DNA from: Hyphomicrobiales bacterium
GTDB lineage: Bacteria > Pseudomonadota > Alphaproteobacteria > Rhizobiales > JAKSCL01
Assembly (NCBI GenBank): GCA_022360615.1
Contig: JAKSCL010000265.1
Span: 1 to 36,006 of the forward strand
Direction: 5' to 3'
DNA: 36,006 bases
The translations under genes were made by a program, and so were the position numbers. Under the pieces are notes generated by a model. The model was not told the origin of the DNA. It searched no databases and saw only the letters and a program-made list of their open reading frames with translations. Below, one piece after another: positions 26,143 through 34,029 of this stretch. How positions within the stretch are numbered: position 1 is the first letter of the stretch; the number at the start of each line of letters is the position of its first letter.

Positions 26143-26176
26143 CCAGCACCGCCTCATGGAAAGCGGGCGGTGCTGG
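26143..26176 (-). other. Stem-loop between binding-protein gene and TctB gene
   Basis: Perfect 11-bp stem, CCAGCACCGCC (26143-26153) with GGCGGTGCTGG (26166-26176), and a 12-base loop. It begins 17 nt after the TctC-type stop. On the minus strand it is followed by CCGTTTTCT, so it may work as a leaky terminator. This would reduce membrane subunits relative to the binding protein. Confidence 0.65.
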
Positions 26177-26192
26177 TTGATTGAAGCCGGTC

Positions 26193-27161
26193 TTACTGCT
26201 CGGCCCAAGGGCTCTCCTGCCAGAGGTTGAGATAACCCTCACGCAGTGCGTTGAGCGTGTCGCTATAGGCCTGCGGGCCCATGAAACGAAGCGGCAGCGA
26301 CTGATCGGCAGCAATCTGCTGGAACTCCGGATCGTTGATGGCTTGCTCGATCGCGCTCGCCACTTTTTGCAGAACCTCGTCCGGCACGCCGGCCGGTGCA
26401 CCGATGCCGCGGATGGAGCCTTGGACGATATCGTAACCTTGCTCCCTGAACGTCGGTACGTCCGGGGTCACCGGCCAACGTTCTTCAGCCATTTGGCCGA
26501 GCGGGCGGACCCGCCCCTCCTCAATGAAGGATACGGCCTCGCTCATGTTAAACACACCGAGCGAGATATGCCCTCCAAGCAACGCCGCACGCACGGCAGA
26601 TGCGCCTGGGAAGGGAACATGGGTCAATTCGATACCAGCTGCGCGCTGCAAGGCGAGCGCGGCGAGATGGTCGTCAGAACCGATACCGGTAGTGCCGAAG
26701 GTCACCGCATTTGGATGCTCCTTGGCATAGGCAATCAATTCGTCAAGCGTCTCGAACTCGCTTTCCGAACGCACGTGAAAGCCACCGGGATCGTCCACCA
26801 CACTGGCGATGGGCGCGATATTCTCCAATTCGTAGCGGGTGTCGCGCTCGATTGGAATCGTGATCAGATTTGGCGTGTTCAAAAAACCGATCGTGTATCC
26901 GTCAGGCTCGGCCTGGGCGATGGCGGTAAAGCCGACCTCGCCACCGGCGCCTGGTTTGTTAACGACGGTGATGGAACCGTCGAGATACTTCTCGATGAAA
27001 GGGGCAAGCGAACGCGCGGCCACGTCCGTGCCGCCGCCGGGACTGAAAGCAACGATCATGGTGATCGGGCGCTCTGGGTAGTCCGCCTGCGCGAAGCTGG
27101 CGCCCGCGAGGGTGAAGATGCCAACGGCACCAGCAGTTAGGACATGTCGCAAAAATCGCAT
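26193..27161 (-). CDS. Tripartite tricarboxylate transporter, substrate-binding protein (TctC/Bug family)
   Basis: A 322-residue periplasmic protein with a Sec signal (about 1-26, cleavage after AQA). The mature protein begins YPERPITMIVAFSPGGGTD, the hallmark start of Bug/TctC receptors, followed by NKPGAGGEVG. A frame extends to 27224, but the ATG at 27161 has a strong GGGAGGAG site 5 nt upstream and gives a proper signal peptide. It is the first gene of the leftward transporter operon and is divergent from the catabolic genes starting at 27393. Confidence 0.93.
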   Translation of the reverse strand: MRFLRHVLTAGAVGIFTLAGASFAQADYPERPITMIVAFSPGGGTDVAARSLAPFIEKYLDGSITVVNKPGAGGEVGFTAIAQAEPDGYTIGFLNTPNLITIPIERDTRYELENIAPIASVVDDPGGFHVRSESEFETLDELIAYAKEHPNAVTFGTTGIGSDDHLAALALQRAAGIELTHVPFPGASAVRAALLGGHISLGVFNMSEAVSFIEEGRVRPLGQMAEERWPVTPDVPTFREQGYDIVQGSIRGIGAPAGVPDEVLQKVASAIEQAINDPEFQQIAADQSLPLRFMGPQAYSDTLNALREGYLNLWQESPWAEQ

Positions 27162-27392
27162 TCTTCTCCTCCCAAGAGTTTTGCTTACTGCGAAGATTTG
27201 TATTTTTTTTGTCTGAAACATCAAATCATTTATCGCGGCTCGCTTGCAAGAGATTTCTTCTCCCGCACTGATTTAGTTCTAAAATCCTGAATTTATTCGG
27301 CGCGCGTGATATGCGGGAATAGAGGATGGACAAGAAAGCACTGGACAGACATCCTTTATTGTATTTTTTTTGCACGAAATAGAGGAGGAAAC
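27162..27392. promoter_or_regulatory. Divergent promoter region, transporter / dehydrogenase genes
   Basis: The 231 nt between the two divergent operons is AT-rich compared with its surroundings. It contains a 14-bp direct repeat TTGTATTTTTTTTG at 27198-27211 and 27359-27372; each copy is followed after 3 nt by GAAA. It also holds the palindrome CTTGCAAG (27243-27250), extending to TCGCTTGCAAGAGA with one mismatched pair. The palindrome is the best candidate operator for the GntR regulator encoded at 23318. No clear -35/-10 pair could be assigned. Confidence 0.5.
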
Positions 27393-28292
27393 ATGCGGAC
27401 GGCAGTGATTGGCATCGGTGAAGTCGGACGGTGTTTCGCGCCCGCTCTGGCACCCCTGAGCGATGGCCCTCTGGCGCTGTGCGATCGCATCCCGTCGCCC
27501 GCATCGAAGGAACTGGCCCACCGCCTGAACACCAGCATCACCAGTTGCGTTGCCGATGCCATTGCCGCCAGCGACGTGATCGTGAGCTGCGTGCATGGGT
27601 CCAGTGCTCCAGCAGTGGCCGAAGCGGTTGCAGCCGCCGGTGCCCATGAGAAGGTCCTGTTGGATTTCGCGACGGCGCCGCCGCACGTGAAACGCGAGGC
27701 GGCCGGTCTCGTGAAAGCAGGCGGTCATCATTATGTGGACGGCGCCATTATGGGTGCCGTTTCGATCGGCGGCGCGGCGACACCGCTTCTTGCAGCCGGT
27801 GACCGCAGCGCCGAAGCCGTCGAAAGGGCCGAGAACTTTTTTCAAAGCGCCGGTTTCCGTCTCCAATGGTTGGCGGACGGGATGCCTGGCGATGCCGCCT
27901 CGTTGAAGCTTTTGCGCAGCGTCTTCACCAAGGGCATGGAAGCGCTTGCCGTGGAGTGTCTCGTCGCTGCCGAACACTTCGGGGTACGGCACGCGCTTTA
28001 TGATGTGCTTGCCGATGTGGATGCGGCACCGCTTCCTCAGTATCTCGAAATGCTTGTCACGACGCACTTGTTGCATTCCGCGCGCCGGCTGACGGAGATC
28101 GAGCAGGCGGAAGCCCAATTGCGGGATGCTGGCCTTCCGGTTCATTTGCTGCCGGGTGCGCGCGAACGTTTTGCCACGACGGCGGAAACAACCGCGCATC
28201 TGGGTATGACAAACGCACCGTCCATTGGCGACGCGCTTCAAACCCTAAAGGCCATCGGAGCGCCAACCGCACCAACCGCGGCCATCTCTTAG
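27393..28292 (+). CDS. 6-phosphogluconate dehydrogenase-like NAD(P) oxidoreductase (DUF1932)
   Basis: A 299-residue cytoplasmic enzyme. It begins with a Rossmann motif MRTAVIGIGEVG (GxGxxG at 7-12). The NAD-binding domain of the 6PGDH/3-hydroxyisobutyrate dehydrogenase group follows, then a C-terminal domain with the DUF1932 pattern SLKLLRSVFTKGMEAL, whose lysine is the probable catalytic residue. The frame extends upstream to 27306, but AGGAGG sits 6 nt before the ATG at 27393. It is the first gene of the rightward catabolic set and probably oxidises a beta-hydroxy acid; the exact substrate is unknown. Confidence 0.85.
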   Translation: MRTAVIGIGEVGRCFAPALAPLSDGPLALCDRIPSPASKELAHRLNTSITSCVADAIAASDVIVSCVHGSSAPAVAEAVAAAGAHEKVLLDFATAPPHVKREAAGLVKAGGHHYVDGAIMGAVSIGGAATPLLAAGDRSAEAVERAENFFQSAGFRLQWLADGMPGDAASLKLLRSVFTKGMEALAVECLVAAEHFGVRHALYDVLADVDAAPLPQYLEMLVTTHLLHSARRLTEIEQAEAQLRDAGLPVHLLPGARERFATTAETTAHLGMTNAPSIGDALQTLKAIGAPTAPTAAIS

Positions 28293-28382
28293 AACCCAGG
28301 CAACGGCCCCGGTGGCCGCCTCCCCTCAACCTCTGGCCAACACACCCACCCAACAAAACCACACACAAGGGAGCGTTTTACA
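28293..28382 (+). other. Small hairpin and C-rich, G-poor leader before RraA-type gene
   Basis: A 5-bp hairpin (CGGCC 28304-28308, GGCCG 28314-28318) is followed by 28321-28370, which has 24 C and 4 G in 50 nt and little predicted structure. C-rich, G-poor RNA is the type that Rho factor binds. It may allow early termination between the first dehydrogenase gene and the aldolase gene. Confidence 0.4.
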
Positions 28383-29030
28383 ATGGCGTCAACTGTCGCA
28401 AACGATGTTCAGGAAAAACTGGCCGCACTCGGAACGGCAACGGTCCACGAAGCGCAAGGACAAACCGGGGCGATGATCAGCACGATCAAGCCGATCGACC
28501 CTTTGCGGCGGCTTGCCGGTCCCGCATTGACGGTCGATGCCCGCCCCTCGGACAATCTGATGATCCACCATGCCATCACCAAGGCCCGTCCGGGTGACGT
28601 GCTTGTCGTTGATGCAAAAGGCTTTCTGGAGGGCGGCGCCTGGGGCGACATTCTCACCCTCGCAGCGCAGCAGGCGGGCATCGCCGGTCTTGTCATCGAC
28701 GGTTCGGTCCGCGATGCGGAGGCGATTGTCGAAATGGGTTTCCCGGTCTTTTGCCGCGGGCTTTCCATCAAAGGCACCAACAAGGAACAGCCGGGGCAGG
28801 TCAACGAGCCGATCGTATGCGGCGGCATTTCCGTCAATCCCGGCGACCTCATCCTCGGTGACCGCGACGGCGTGGTAGCGGTGTCCCCCGGCCGCGCCAA
28901 GGATGTGCTCGCTGCCGCCGAGGCCCGCGAGGCCAAGGAAGAGAATATCCGCGCGGAGTTGAAGGCGGGCAAAACCACGGTTGAGATTCTGGGTCTCGAG
29001 CCGACACTCAACCGGCTGGGCGTAAACTGA
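28383..29030 (+). CDS. RraA-family aldolase/decarboxylase (HMG/CHA aldolase type)
   Basis: A 215-residue protein of the RraA/LigK fold. Class II HMG/CHA aldolases in this family cleave 4-hydroxy-2-oxo acids to pyruvate and also decarboxylate oxaloacetate. The catalytic segment DGSVRD (106-111, Arg110-Asp111) and the phosphate/metal region GGAWGDILTLAA (84-95) are present. No RNase-E context suggests the RNA-degradation regulator role of true RraA. It is preceded by a 90-nt C-rich gap and followed 2 nt later by a 2-hydroxyacid dehydrogenase gene, so a metabolic aldolase role is more likely. Confidence 0.85.
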   Translation: MASTVANDVQEKLAALGTATVHEAQGQTGAMISTIKPIDPLRRLAGPALTVDARPSDNLMIHHAITKARPGDVLVVDAKGFLEGGAWGDILTLAAQQAGIAGLVIDGSVRDAEAIVEMGFPVFCRGLSIKGTNKEQPGQVNEPIVCGGISVNPGDLILGDRDGVVAVSPGRAKDVLAAAEAREAKEENIRAELKAGKTTVEILGLEPTLNRLGVN

Positions 29031-29032
29031 AC

Positions 29033-29938
29033 ATGCCGGTCATCGGCGTCCTCGAGCCGATCGCAGACAGTGCCTTTGCGCATTTGAGGCGGCACGCCGC
29101 GGTGCTGCCGCCTCCGGCCGCCGGCTGGCAGGAGCAGGCGGATGCAATCATCGTGCGCGCTGCGCCGGTGGATGGTGACGCCATTCGCACCGCGAAACGT
29201 CTCAAGGTCATCGGAAAGCATGGCGTCGGCACTGACACCATCGACCTTGCAGCGGCGGCAGAGCGTGGCATCCGGGTCCTTAACACGCCGGCTGCAAATG
29301 CCGACGCGGTGGCGGAGCTGACAATCGGCCTCGCGCTATCGGTTTTGCGTTCCATTGCCTGGCACGATCGCGGGGTCCGGACCGGTCTGGAATCACCGGC
29401 GCCGCGCGTGGGGCGGGAGCTCAAAGGTGCGCGGCTGGGATTGATTGGGCTCGGCACAATCGGCCAGCGCGTCGCCCATCTCGCCTGTCACGGCTTCGGT
29501 GCCGTCATCCGGGCCTATGATCCATTCGTGACATCCCCTCCGCCATCCCTTCCCATCGCCATGGCCGGCGATCTTGCAGCATTATGCCGGGAGGCCGACA
29601 TCCTTTCGGTTCACGTGCCCTTGACATCGGCGACACGCGGGCTGGTGGACGCAGAGCTCCTCTCAACGCTGCCCGAAGGCGCTGTCGTCATCAACACGGG
29701 GCGCGGCGGTGTGGTTGATGAGGCCGCGCTTCTTGCTGCCCTGCGGAAGGGGCGCATCGCCGGTGCCGGTCTCGACGTGTTCGAAGACGAACCGCCGGCA
29801 CCTGGCCTCGCTCTCTTGGAGCATCCCAATGTCGTCGCGACGCCGCATATTGGCGCATCGACGGCGGAAGCTTTAGAACGCATGGGCCATTCCGTCGCCG
29901 AGCAGGTGCTCGATGCGCTTGGCATTCCGCAACGCTAG
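29033..29938 (+). CDS. D-isomer-specific 2-hydroxyacid dehydrogenase
   Basis: A 301-residue NAD(P)-dependent enzyme that interconverts a 2-hydroxy acid and a 2-oxo acid. It has the Rossmann motif GLGTIG (139-144) and the catalytic triad typical of the family: Arg224 in NTGRGG, Glu253 in DVFEDEP, His272 in TPHIGAS. It starts 2 nt after the aldolase gene and is followed, after 13 nt, by a dehydrogenase of an unrelated fold. (S)-sulfolactate dehydrogenase SlcC belongs to this family, but phosphoglycerate and glyoxylate-type relatives are equally possible from sequence alone. Confidence 0.9.
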   Translation: MPVIGVLEPIADSAFAHLRRHAAVLPPPAAGWQEQADAIIVRAAPVDGDAIRTAKRLKVIGKHGVGTDTIDLAAAAERGIRVLNTPAANADAVAELTIGLALSVLRSIAWHDRGVRTGLESPAPRVGRELKGARLGLIGLGTIGQRVAHLACHGFGAVIRAYDPFVTSPPPSLPIAMAGDLAALCREADILSVHVPLTSATRGLVDAELLSTLPEGAVVINTGRGGVVDEAALLAALRKGRIAGAGLDVFEDEPPAPGLALLEHPNVVATPHIGASTAEALERMGHSVAEQVLDALGIPQR

Positions 29939-29951
29939 GAGAGGATCAATC

Positions 29952-31031
29952 ATGCCTGAGAACGCCCATGCGTTGCCGCCCGTTCCAGTCGCTCTTTTGC
30001 GCTGTGAAACGGCGCGCATTTTCAAAGGCTATGGTCTGCCTGAAGCAGACGCCGAATATGTTGCGAATGTTCTGGTGGAAGCCGATTTGCGCGGTGTTCA
30101 TTCCCACGGCGTCACACGGGTTCCGATCTACACCGAACGCCTCTCACGCGGTCTCTTCAACGCGCGGCCCGATATCCGCGTTGTACAAACGGGCGCGGCG
30201 ATCGCCTCAATCGATGGCGACAACGGTATGGGTGCCGTCGTTGCCCGCAAAGCCGTCCAAACCGCCACGGAGATCGCATCGACAGCGGGCAGTGCCGTTA
30301 TCGGCGTCAAGAAGACGAACCATTTCGGCATCGCCGCGATCTATGCCGAAGAGCTCGTTGCCCAAGGTTTGATTGCCCTCGTCACCTCGAATGCGCCACC
30401 CACAATGGCGCCTTATGGCGGCCGCCAGGCGTTTTTCGGCACCAATCCGATGGCGTTCGGGGTGCCAACGCCGGGCGAACGGACGATTCTCGCCGACATG
30501 GCGACCTCCACGGTCGCGCGCGGCAAGATCATCCTTGCGCGCCAGCGCGGTGAAGACATTCCGCCCGGATGGGCACTGGACACCGAAGGGCGTCCCACCA
30601 CCGACGCCGATGCCGCGCTGAAAGGTGTCGTTCTGCCCTTCGGCGGCGCGAAGGGCTCGGCCATCGCCTTGCTTGTCGACGTCCTGTCCGCCGTCATGAC
30701 CGGCGCGGGGTTCGGCACGGACCTCCCCGATTTTTACGAGGACCTCGACCGGCCTGGCAATATTGGTCACTTTTTCATGGCCATCGACCCGGCCCGGTTT
30801 GAGGCCGGCGATGCGTTTTTGAAAAGGATCGGCCGTTACATCGAAATGATCGCCGACTGCCCTCCGGCGGAAGGTTTCGGCGAAGTGCTCTTGCCGGGAG
30901 AGGTGGAGGCGCAGAAGCGGTCTCATCATTTGGCCCATGGCGTCGTGCTGTCACCGGACATTTTGAACGGCATGGCCAAGGCCGCAGAGCGCGTCGGCGT
31001 AGCACTTAGTCTTCAGACCGCCGCTCAGTAA
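29952..31031 (+). CDS. LDH2/ComC-family malate/L-lactate-type dehydrogenase
   Basis: A 359-residue NAD(P)-dependent enzyme of the YlbC/ComC/MDH-LDH2 family, whose fold is unrelated to Rossmann dehydrogenases. Conserved blocks are DLRGVHSHGVTRVPIY (45-60), the catalytic-histidine segment KTNHFGIAA (His124) and TNPMAFGVP. The frame could start at 29913, overlapping the upstream gene, but AGGAGAGG precedes the ATG at 29952. Known members reduce malate, sulfopyruvate, ureidoglycolate or 2,3-diketogulonate. Pairing with a D-specific dehydrogenase suggests that both enantiomers of one substrate are handled. Confidence 0.9.
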   Translation: MPENAHALPPVPVALLRCETARIFKGYGLPEADAEYVANVLVEADLRGVHSHGVTRVPIYTERLSRGLFNARPDIRVVQTGAAIASIDGDNGMGAVVARKAVQTATEIASTAGSAVIGVKKTNHFGIAAIYAEELVAQGLIALVTSNAPPTMAPYGGRQAFFGTNPMAFGVPTPGERTILADMATSTVARGKIILARQRGEDIPPGWALDTEGRPTTDADAALKGVVLPFGGAKGSAIALLVDVLSAVMTGAGFGTDLPDFYEDLDRPGNIGHFFMAIDPARFEAGDAFLKRIGRYIEMIADCPPAEGFGEVLLPGEVEAQKRSHHLAHGVVLSPDILNGMAKAAERVGVALSLQTAAQ

Positions 31032-31207
31032 ACAAAACGCGCTACAAATGTCGAACTGTCGGCTTTTAGAAGCGCAGTCCAAGTTTTGTCTGTCCCACAT
31101 ACGGCCGGCATAAACAGCAGAGGCGGCCCGCCGCATCGACTCATTCCGTGAAGTCATGTAGCGTGTGGCGTCAATCACGCCTGCGTTATTGGCCCTTGCC
31201 TGCATTG

Positions 31208-31672
31208 ATGCCGAACAACCGCGCCACATCCCGCTTCCACCTCGGACAGCTTGCCCGGGACAAACTGGTGCACGTGCTTGCGGTCTTCGCGCTTCTCGGG
31301 CAGCTCTTTGCGCAAACGCTGACGCCCGTCTGGGCGCAAGGCGCGGCGGCGGGCGTGGACGGTCCGGTCATCGTCCTTTGTATCCGGGGCGAATTCCGTT
31401 ACGTCCCGCTCGAAGCCTTCGAAAGCGGAAAACCGCTGCACGACATCCTTGCCGATGAGGATGCCGCCAACGGCACGACCGATACACCGCAAAAGAAAGT
31501 CAGCATCTGCCCGGCCTGTTTCGCAGGACCCCCAGCCGTCCTCGCCGATGTTTCCTTCTCGCTCCCGGCGGTTTTCGTTTCCGCTCCAAAAACGGATGCA
31601 CAGCCGGTCTTGCCACTCGAGGCCGGAGCCGCGGTTCTGCCGCCGTCCCGGGGACCGCCAAACACAGCTTGA
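31208..31672 (+). CDS. DUF2946-like exported protein
   Basis: About 154 residues. A basic N-terminus and one hydrophobic stretch (VHVLAVFALLGQLFAQTLTP, about 21-40) look like a signal peptide or anchor. After it come Cys58 and a CPAC motif (Cys101, Cys104). This pattern of a lone Cys, a C-P-x-C pair and a Pro-rich tail resembles DUF2946, a family often found next to copper-type TonB receptors; such a receptor gene follows. The start is uncertain: a GTG at 31148 is also possible and neither has a good ribosome-binding site. A periplasmic copper-binding role is inference. Confidence 0.55.
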   Translation: MPNNRATSRFHLGQLARDKLVHVLAVFALLGQLFAQTLTPVWAQGAAAGVDGPVIVLCIRGEFRYVPLEAFESGKPLHDILADEDAANGTTDTPQKKVSICPACFAGPPAVLADVSFSLPAVFVSAPKTDAQPVLPLEAGAAVLPPSRGPPNTA

Positions 31673-31811
31673 CGCGTGAAGGCGCCACTTAACGCGGCCG
31701 CCTCATTTTCCCGGTCACACATCCCATCATTTTGTTTCGCCCGGCCAACTGTGCCGCGTTTGGGCCTAGCGCCCGCGCGCCGCATGCCCGTGGCATTTGA
31801 GAGCTTAGACA

Positions 31812-33974
31812 ATGATTCAGTCCGCGCACCAAAAGCGCTGTACCCGGATGGTACGCATCAAAACCGGTTTCCCTATGCTCTGTTCGATTTTTACCTGCGC
31901 GCTCTGTACAACCGCTCTTGGACTCGGTGCACCTGCCCACGGACAGGCGCTCAATTCGGGCATCCCGTTCTCGCAGGTCCAAGGCGGCATGGTGCAGCCG
32001 CGGCACAACAGCCCGGTCAAGCAGTTCGACGCGTTCAGAGGAGCAGGGCTCGACGGCCCGCGCATGCCCGGCATGGGCGTGCGTTCCGTGGCCCCGTTCA
32101 TCCCGCGGCTGCGCCAGCACAGGGATGCCGGGCCTCTGCCTATCACACCCCTCACCAGTCTCGACCGGGCGCCTGGCGACATGCCTTACCGCAACGACCA
32201 TGTCCGCCTCCCCAAGGGCGAGCTCGAAGCGCTGCGGCGCTCCAAGCGCTGGGTGAAACCGGCGGTTGGTTACGCATCGCCCGGCGACACCGTCGAAGCC
32301 TTCGGTCAGGGCGCCTTCCGCAGCCCGGAGTTCTATGTCCGCGCCTTCGGCCGCTTTGCCGAAGCGGGCAACAGTTTCGAGGACGGCAACGGCAATGATG
32401 TGCCGTTCGAATATGAACGCAACGCCCAGCAGTTCATCCTCGGCTGGACGCCCGATCCGTCCTTCGAATTGTTCGGCACGTTCTTGCGCGACGAAATCGA
32501 CGACGACAGAACGCCTTCCGCCAATCTGGACAATGTGGAGACGGACCGCCTTGTCGGCCGCCTCGGCTTTGAAGACCGGAAAGGCGTGGGCGCGTTCGAC
32601 CGTGTCCGCGGCGAAATCCGCTACCGGGACTCAGAGCGGCGGAACAACAATTTCGACGTCCGGGGCTTCACCTTCCAGCCGGGCACGCGCCGGGTTGAGG
32701 TGAACAATGAACGCCGCTTCCTCGATGGCCGGATCTTCGGCGATGTCACCGGCGGCACGGTCGATCACCGGCTCGGTTTCGACTGGGTGATCGAGGAGCG
32801 TGACGGCGTCCGCCGGACCGACAGCGTGCCGTCGGTTGCCGATCCGCAAAGCGATATCGTCTCGGCGCAGCTCTTTCCCGATATCGCGATTTTCGAAGGC
32901 GGGCCGACCTGGGAAGGGGCCTACAGCGTCTCGGAGAACGACCATCTGAGGGCCGGTCTTGGCTACCGGTTCGTCAGCGCCGATGCGAGCGATGCCGATG
33001 ATGCGGGGGAAGGCGTGTTCGCAACGCTGGCACCCGGCGTCATCGCGACGCCGCGCAACGCCTACGATTACTATTACGGCGAGACCGACATCCATCAGAC
33101 CGATCACCTGTTCAACGCCAGGCTGCTCTATCAGCGCGAATATGCCGATGACCGGCTGACCTTCTTCGGGGAGATTGCGCGTGTCGACCGCGCCGCCGAC
33201 AGCAAGGAGCGTTACTGGGGGGCGCTGACCCCACCCGCGCAGGCCTCGAACCGGCTTGTCGGGAACCCCGGTCTCGATCCCGAACGCCACTACCAGGCGG
33301 CCGTTGGTTTCGTCTTCGACGGTCCGGACTGGAAAGCTTTCGGGCGCACGAAACGGACCGGCCAGACGATCCAGACCGGCGCATGGAATATTTCCGGCGC
33401 GGTGCGCGTGTCTCACGTGAACGACTTCATCACCCGAGACCGGGCGCGGCTCCAATCCGGCGTGTTGCAGAATGACGGCGCGCTCATCTTCCGCAATGTC
33501 GATGCGAATCTGGTCACGGCGGAAGCGGACGCGAAATGGAACGTGACCCGCAACATCTCAGCGGGCGCCAACCTCATCTACACCTTTGCCGAAAACACAA
33601 GCGACGACCGGCCGCTCTATGGCATCGCGCCGCTTGAAGCGAACCTGCTGCTTCAATACAGCGACCGGCTCGGCACGGTCGGGGAGTGGTCGGTCGGCGG
33701 TAAACTCCGCCTCGTGGCCGATCAGAATAGGGTCGACGACAACCCGGCAACCGGCGCCGGTTTCGACGAAGGCGAGACGGAGAGCTTCGCCGTCCTCGAC
33801 CTTTATGCGGGCCTTCAGATCATGGACCGCGCCGCGCTGCGTATCGGCATCGAGAACGTGCTTGATGCGGCCTATCAGGAGCACGTCGCCCGCGACACGG
33901 TCGATTCCATCCAAAGGAACCGCATCAACGCGCCCGGCCGTTCGGTCTTTGTCCGCGGACTCGTCACATTTTGA
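31812..33974 (+). CDS. TonB-dependent copper-receptor-like outer-membrane barrel, apparently plugless
   Basis: A 720-residue outer-membrane protein with a signal-like N-terminus (hydrophobic to AHGQA, about residue 45) and a C-terminal phenylalanine (RGLVTF), the usual barrel-insertion signal. The barrel region reads like the OprC/NosA copper receptor family. Examples are ILGWTPDPSFELFG, the segment VRGEIRYRDSERRNNNFDVR, WSVGGKLRLVADQNRV and IGIENVLDAAYQEH. About 100 residues between the signal and the first barrel-like segments do not look like a TonB plug, and I see no TonB box. A GAGAG lies 8 nt before the ATG at 31812; an ATG at 31848 would give a more typical signal peptide. Copper as ligand is inferred from the family. 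Confidence 0.75.
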   Translation: MIQSAHQKRCTRMVRIKTGFPMLCSIFTCALCTTALGLGAPAHGQALNSGIPFSQVQGGMVQPRHNSPVKQFDAFRGAGLDGPRMPGMGVRSVAPFIPRLRQHRDAGPLPITPLTSLDRAPGDMPYRNDHVRLPKGELEALRRSKRWVKPAVGYASPGDTVEAFGQGAFRSPEFYVRAFGRFAEAGNSFEDGNGNDVPFEYERNAQQFILGWTPDPSFELFGTFLRDEIDDDRTPSANLDNVETDRLVGRLGFEDRKGVGAFDRVRGEIRYRDSERRNNNFDVRGFTFQPGTRRVEVNNERRFLDGRIFGDVTGGTVDHRLGFDWVIEERDGVRRTDSVPSVADPQSDIVSAQLFPDIAIFEGGPTWEGAYSVSENDHLRAGLGYRFVSADASDADDAGEGVFATLAPGVIATPRNAYDYYYGETDIHQTDHLFNARLLYQREYADDRLTFFGEIARVDRAADSKERYWGALTPPAQASNRLVGNPGLDPERHYQAAVGFVFDGPDWKAFGRTKRTGQTIQTGAWNISGAVRVSHVNDFITRDRARLQSGVLQNDGALIFRNVDANLVTAEADAKWNVTRNISAGANLIYTFAENTSDDRPLYGIAPLEANLLLQYSDRLGTVGEWSVGGKLRLVADQNRVDDNPATGAGFDEGETESFAVLDLYAGLQIMDRAALRIGIENVLDAAYQEHVARDTVDSIQRNRINAPGRSVFVRGLVTF

Positions 33975-34029
33975 GGCCGTTTCCACCACACCCGGCATCC
34001 ATCTCCATCCTATAAAGGGAGCGACGATC

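Noticed and set aside
33586-34029. Extended frame fusing upstream sequence to the Tat-type binding protein
   Set aside because: It overlaps the 3' part of the receptor gene in another frame; a good ribosome-binding site and Tat signal support the ATG at 34030.
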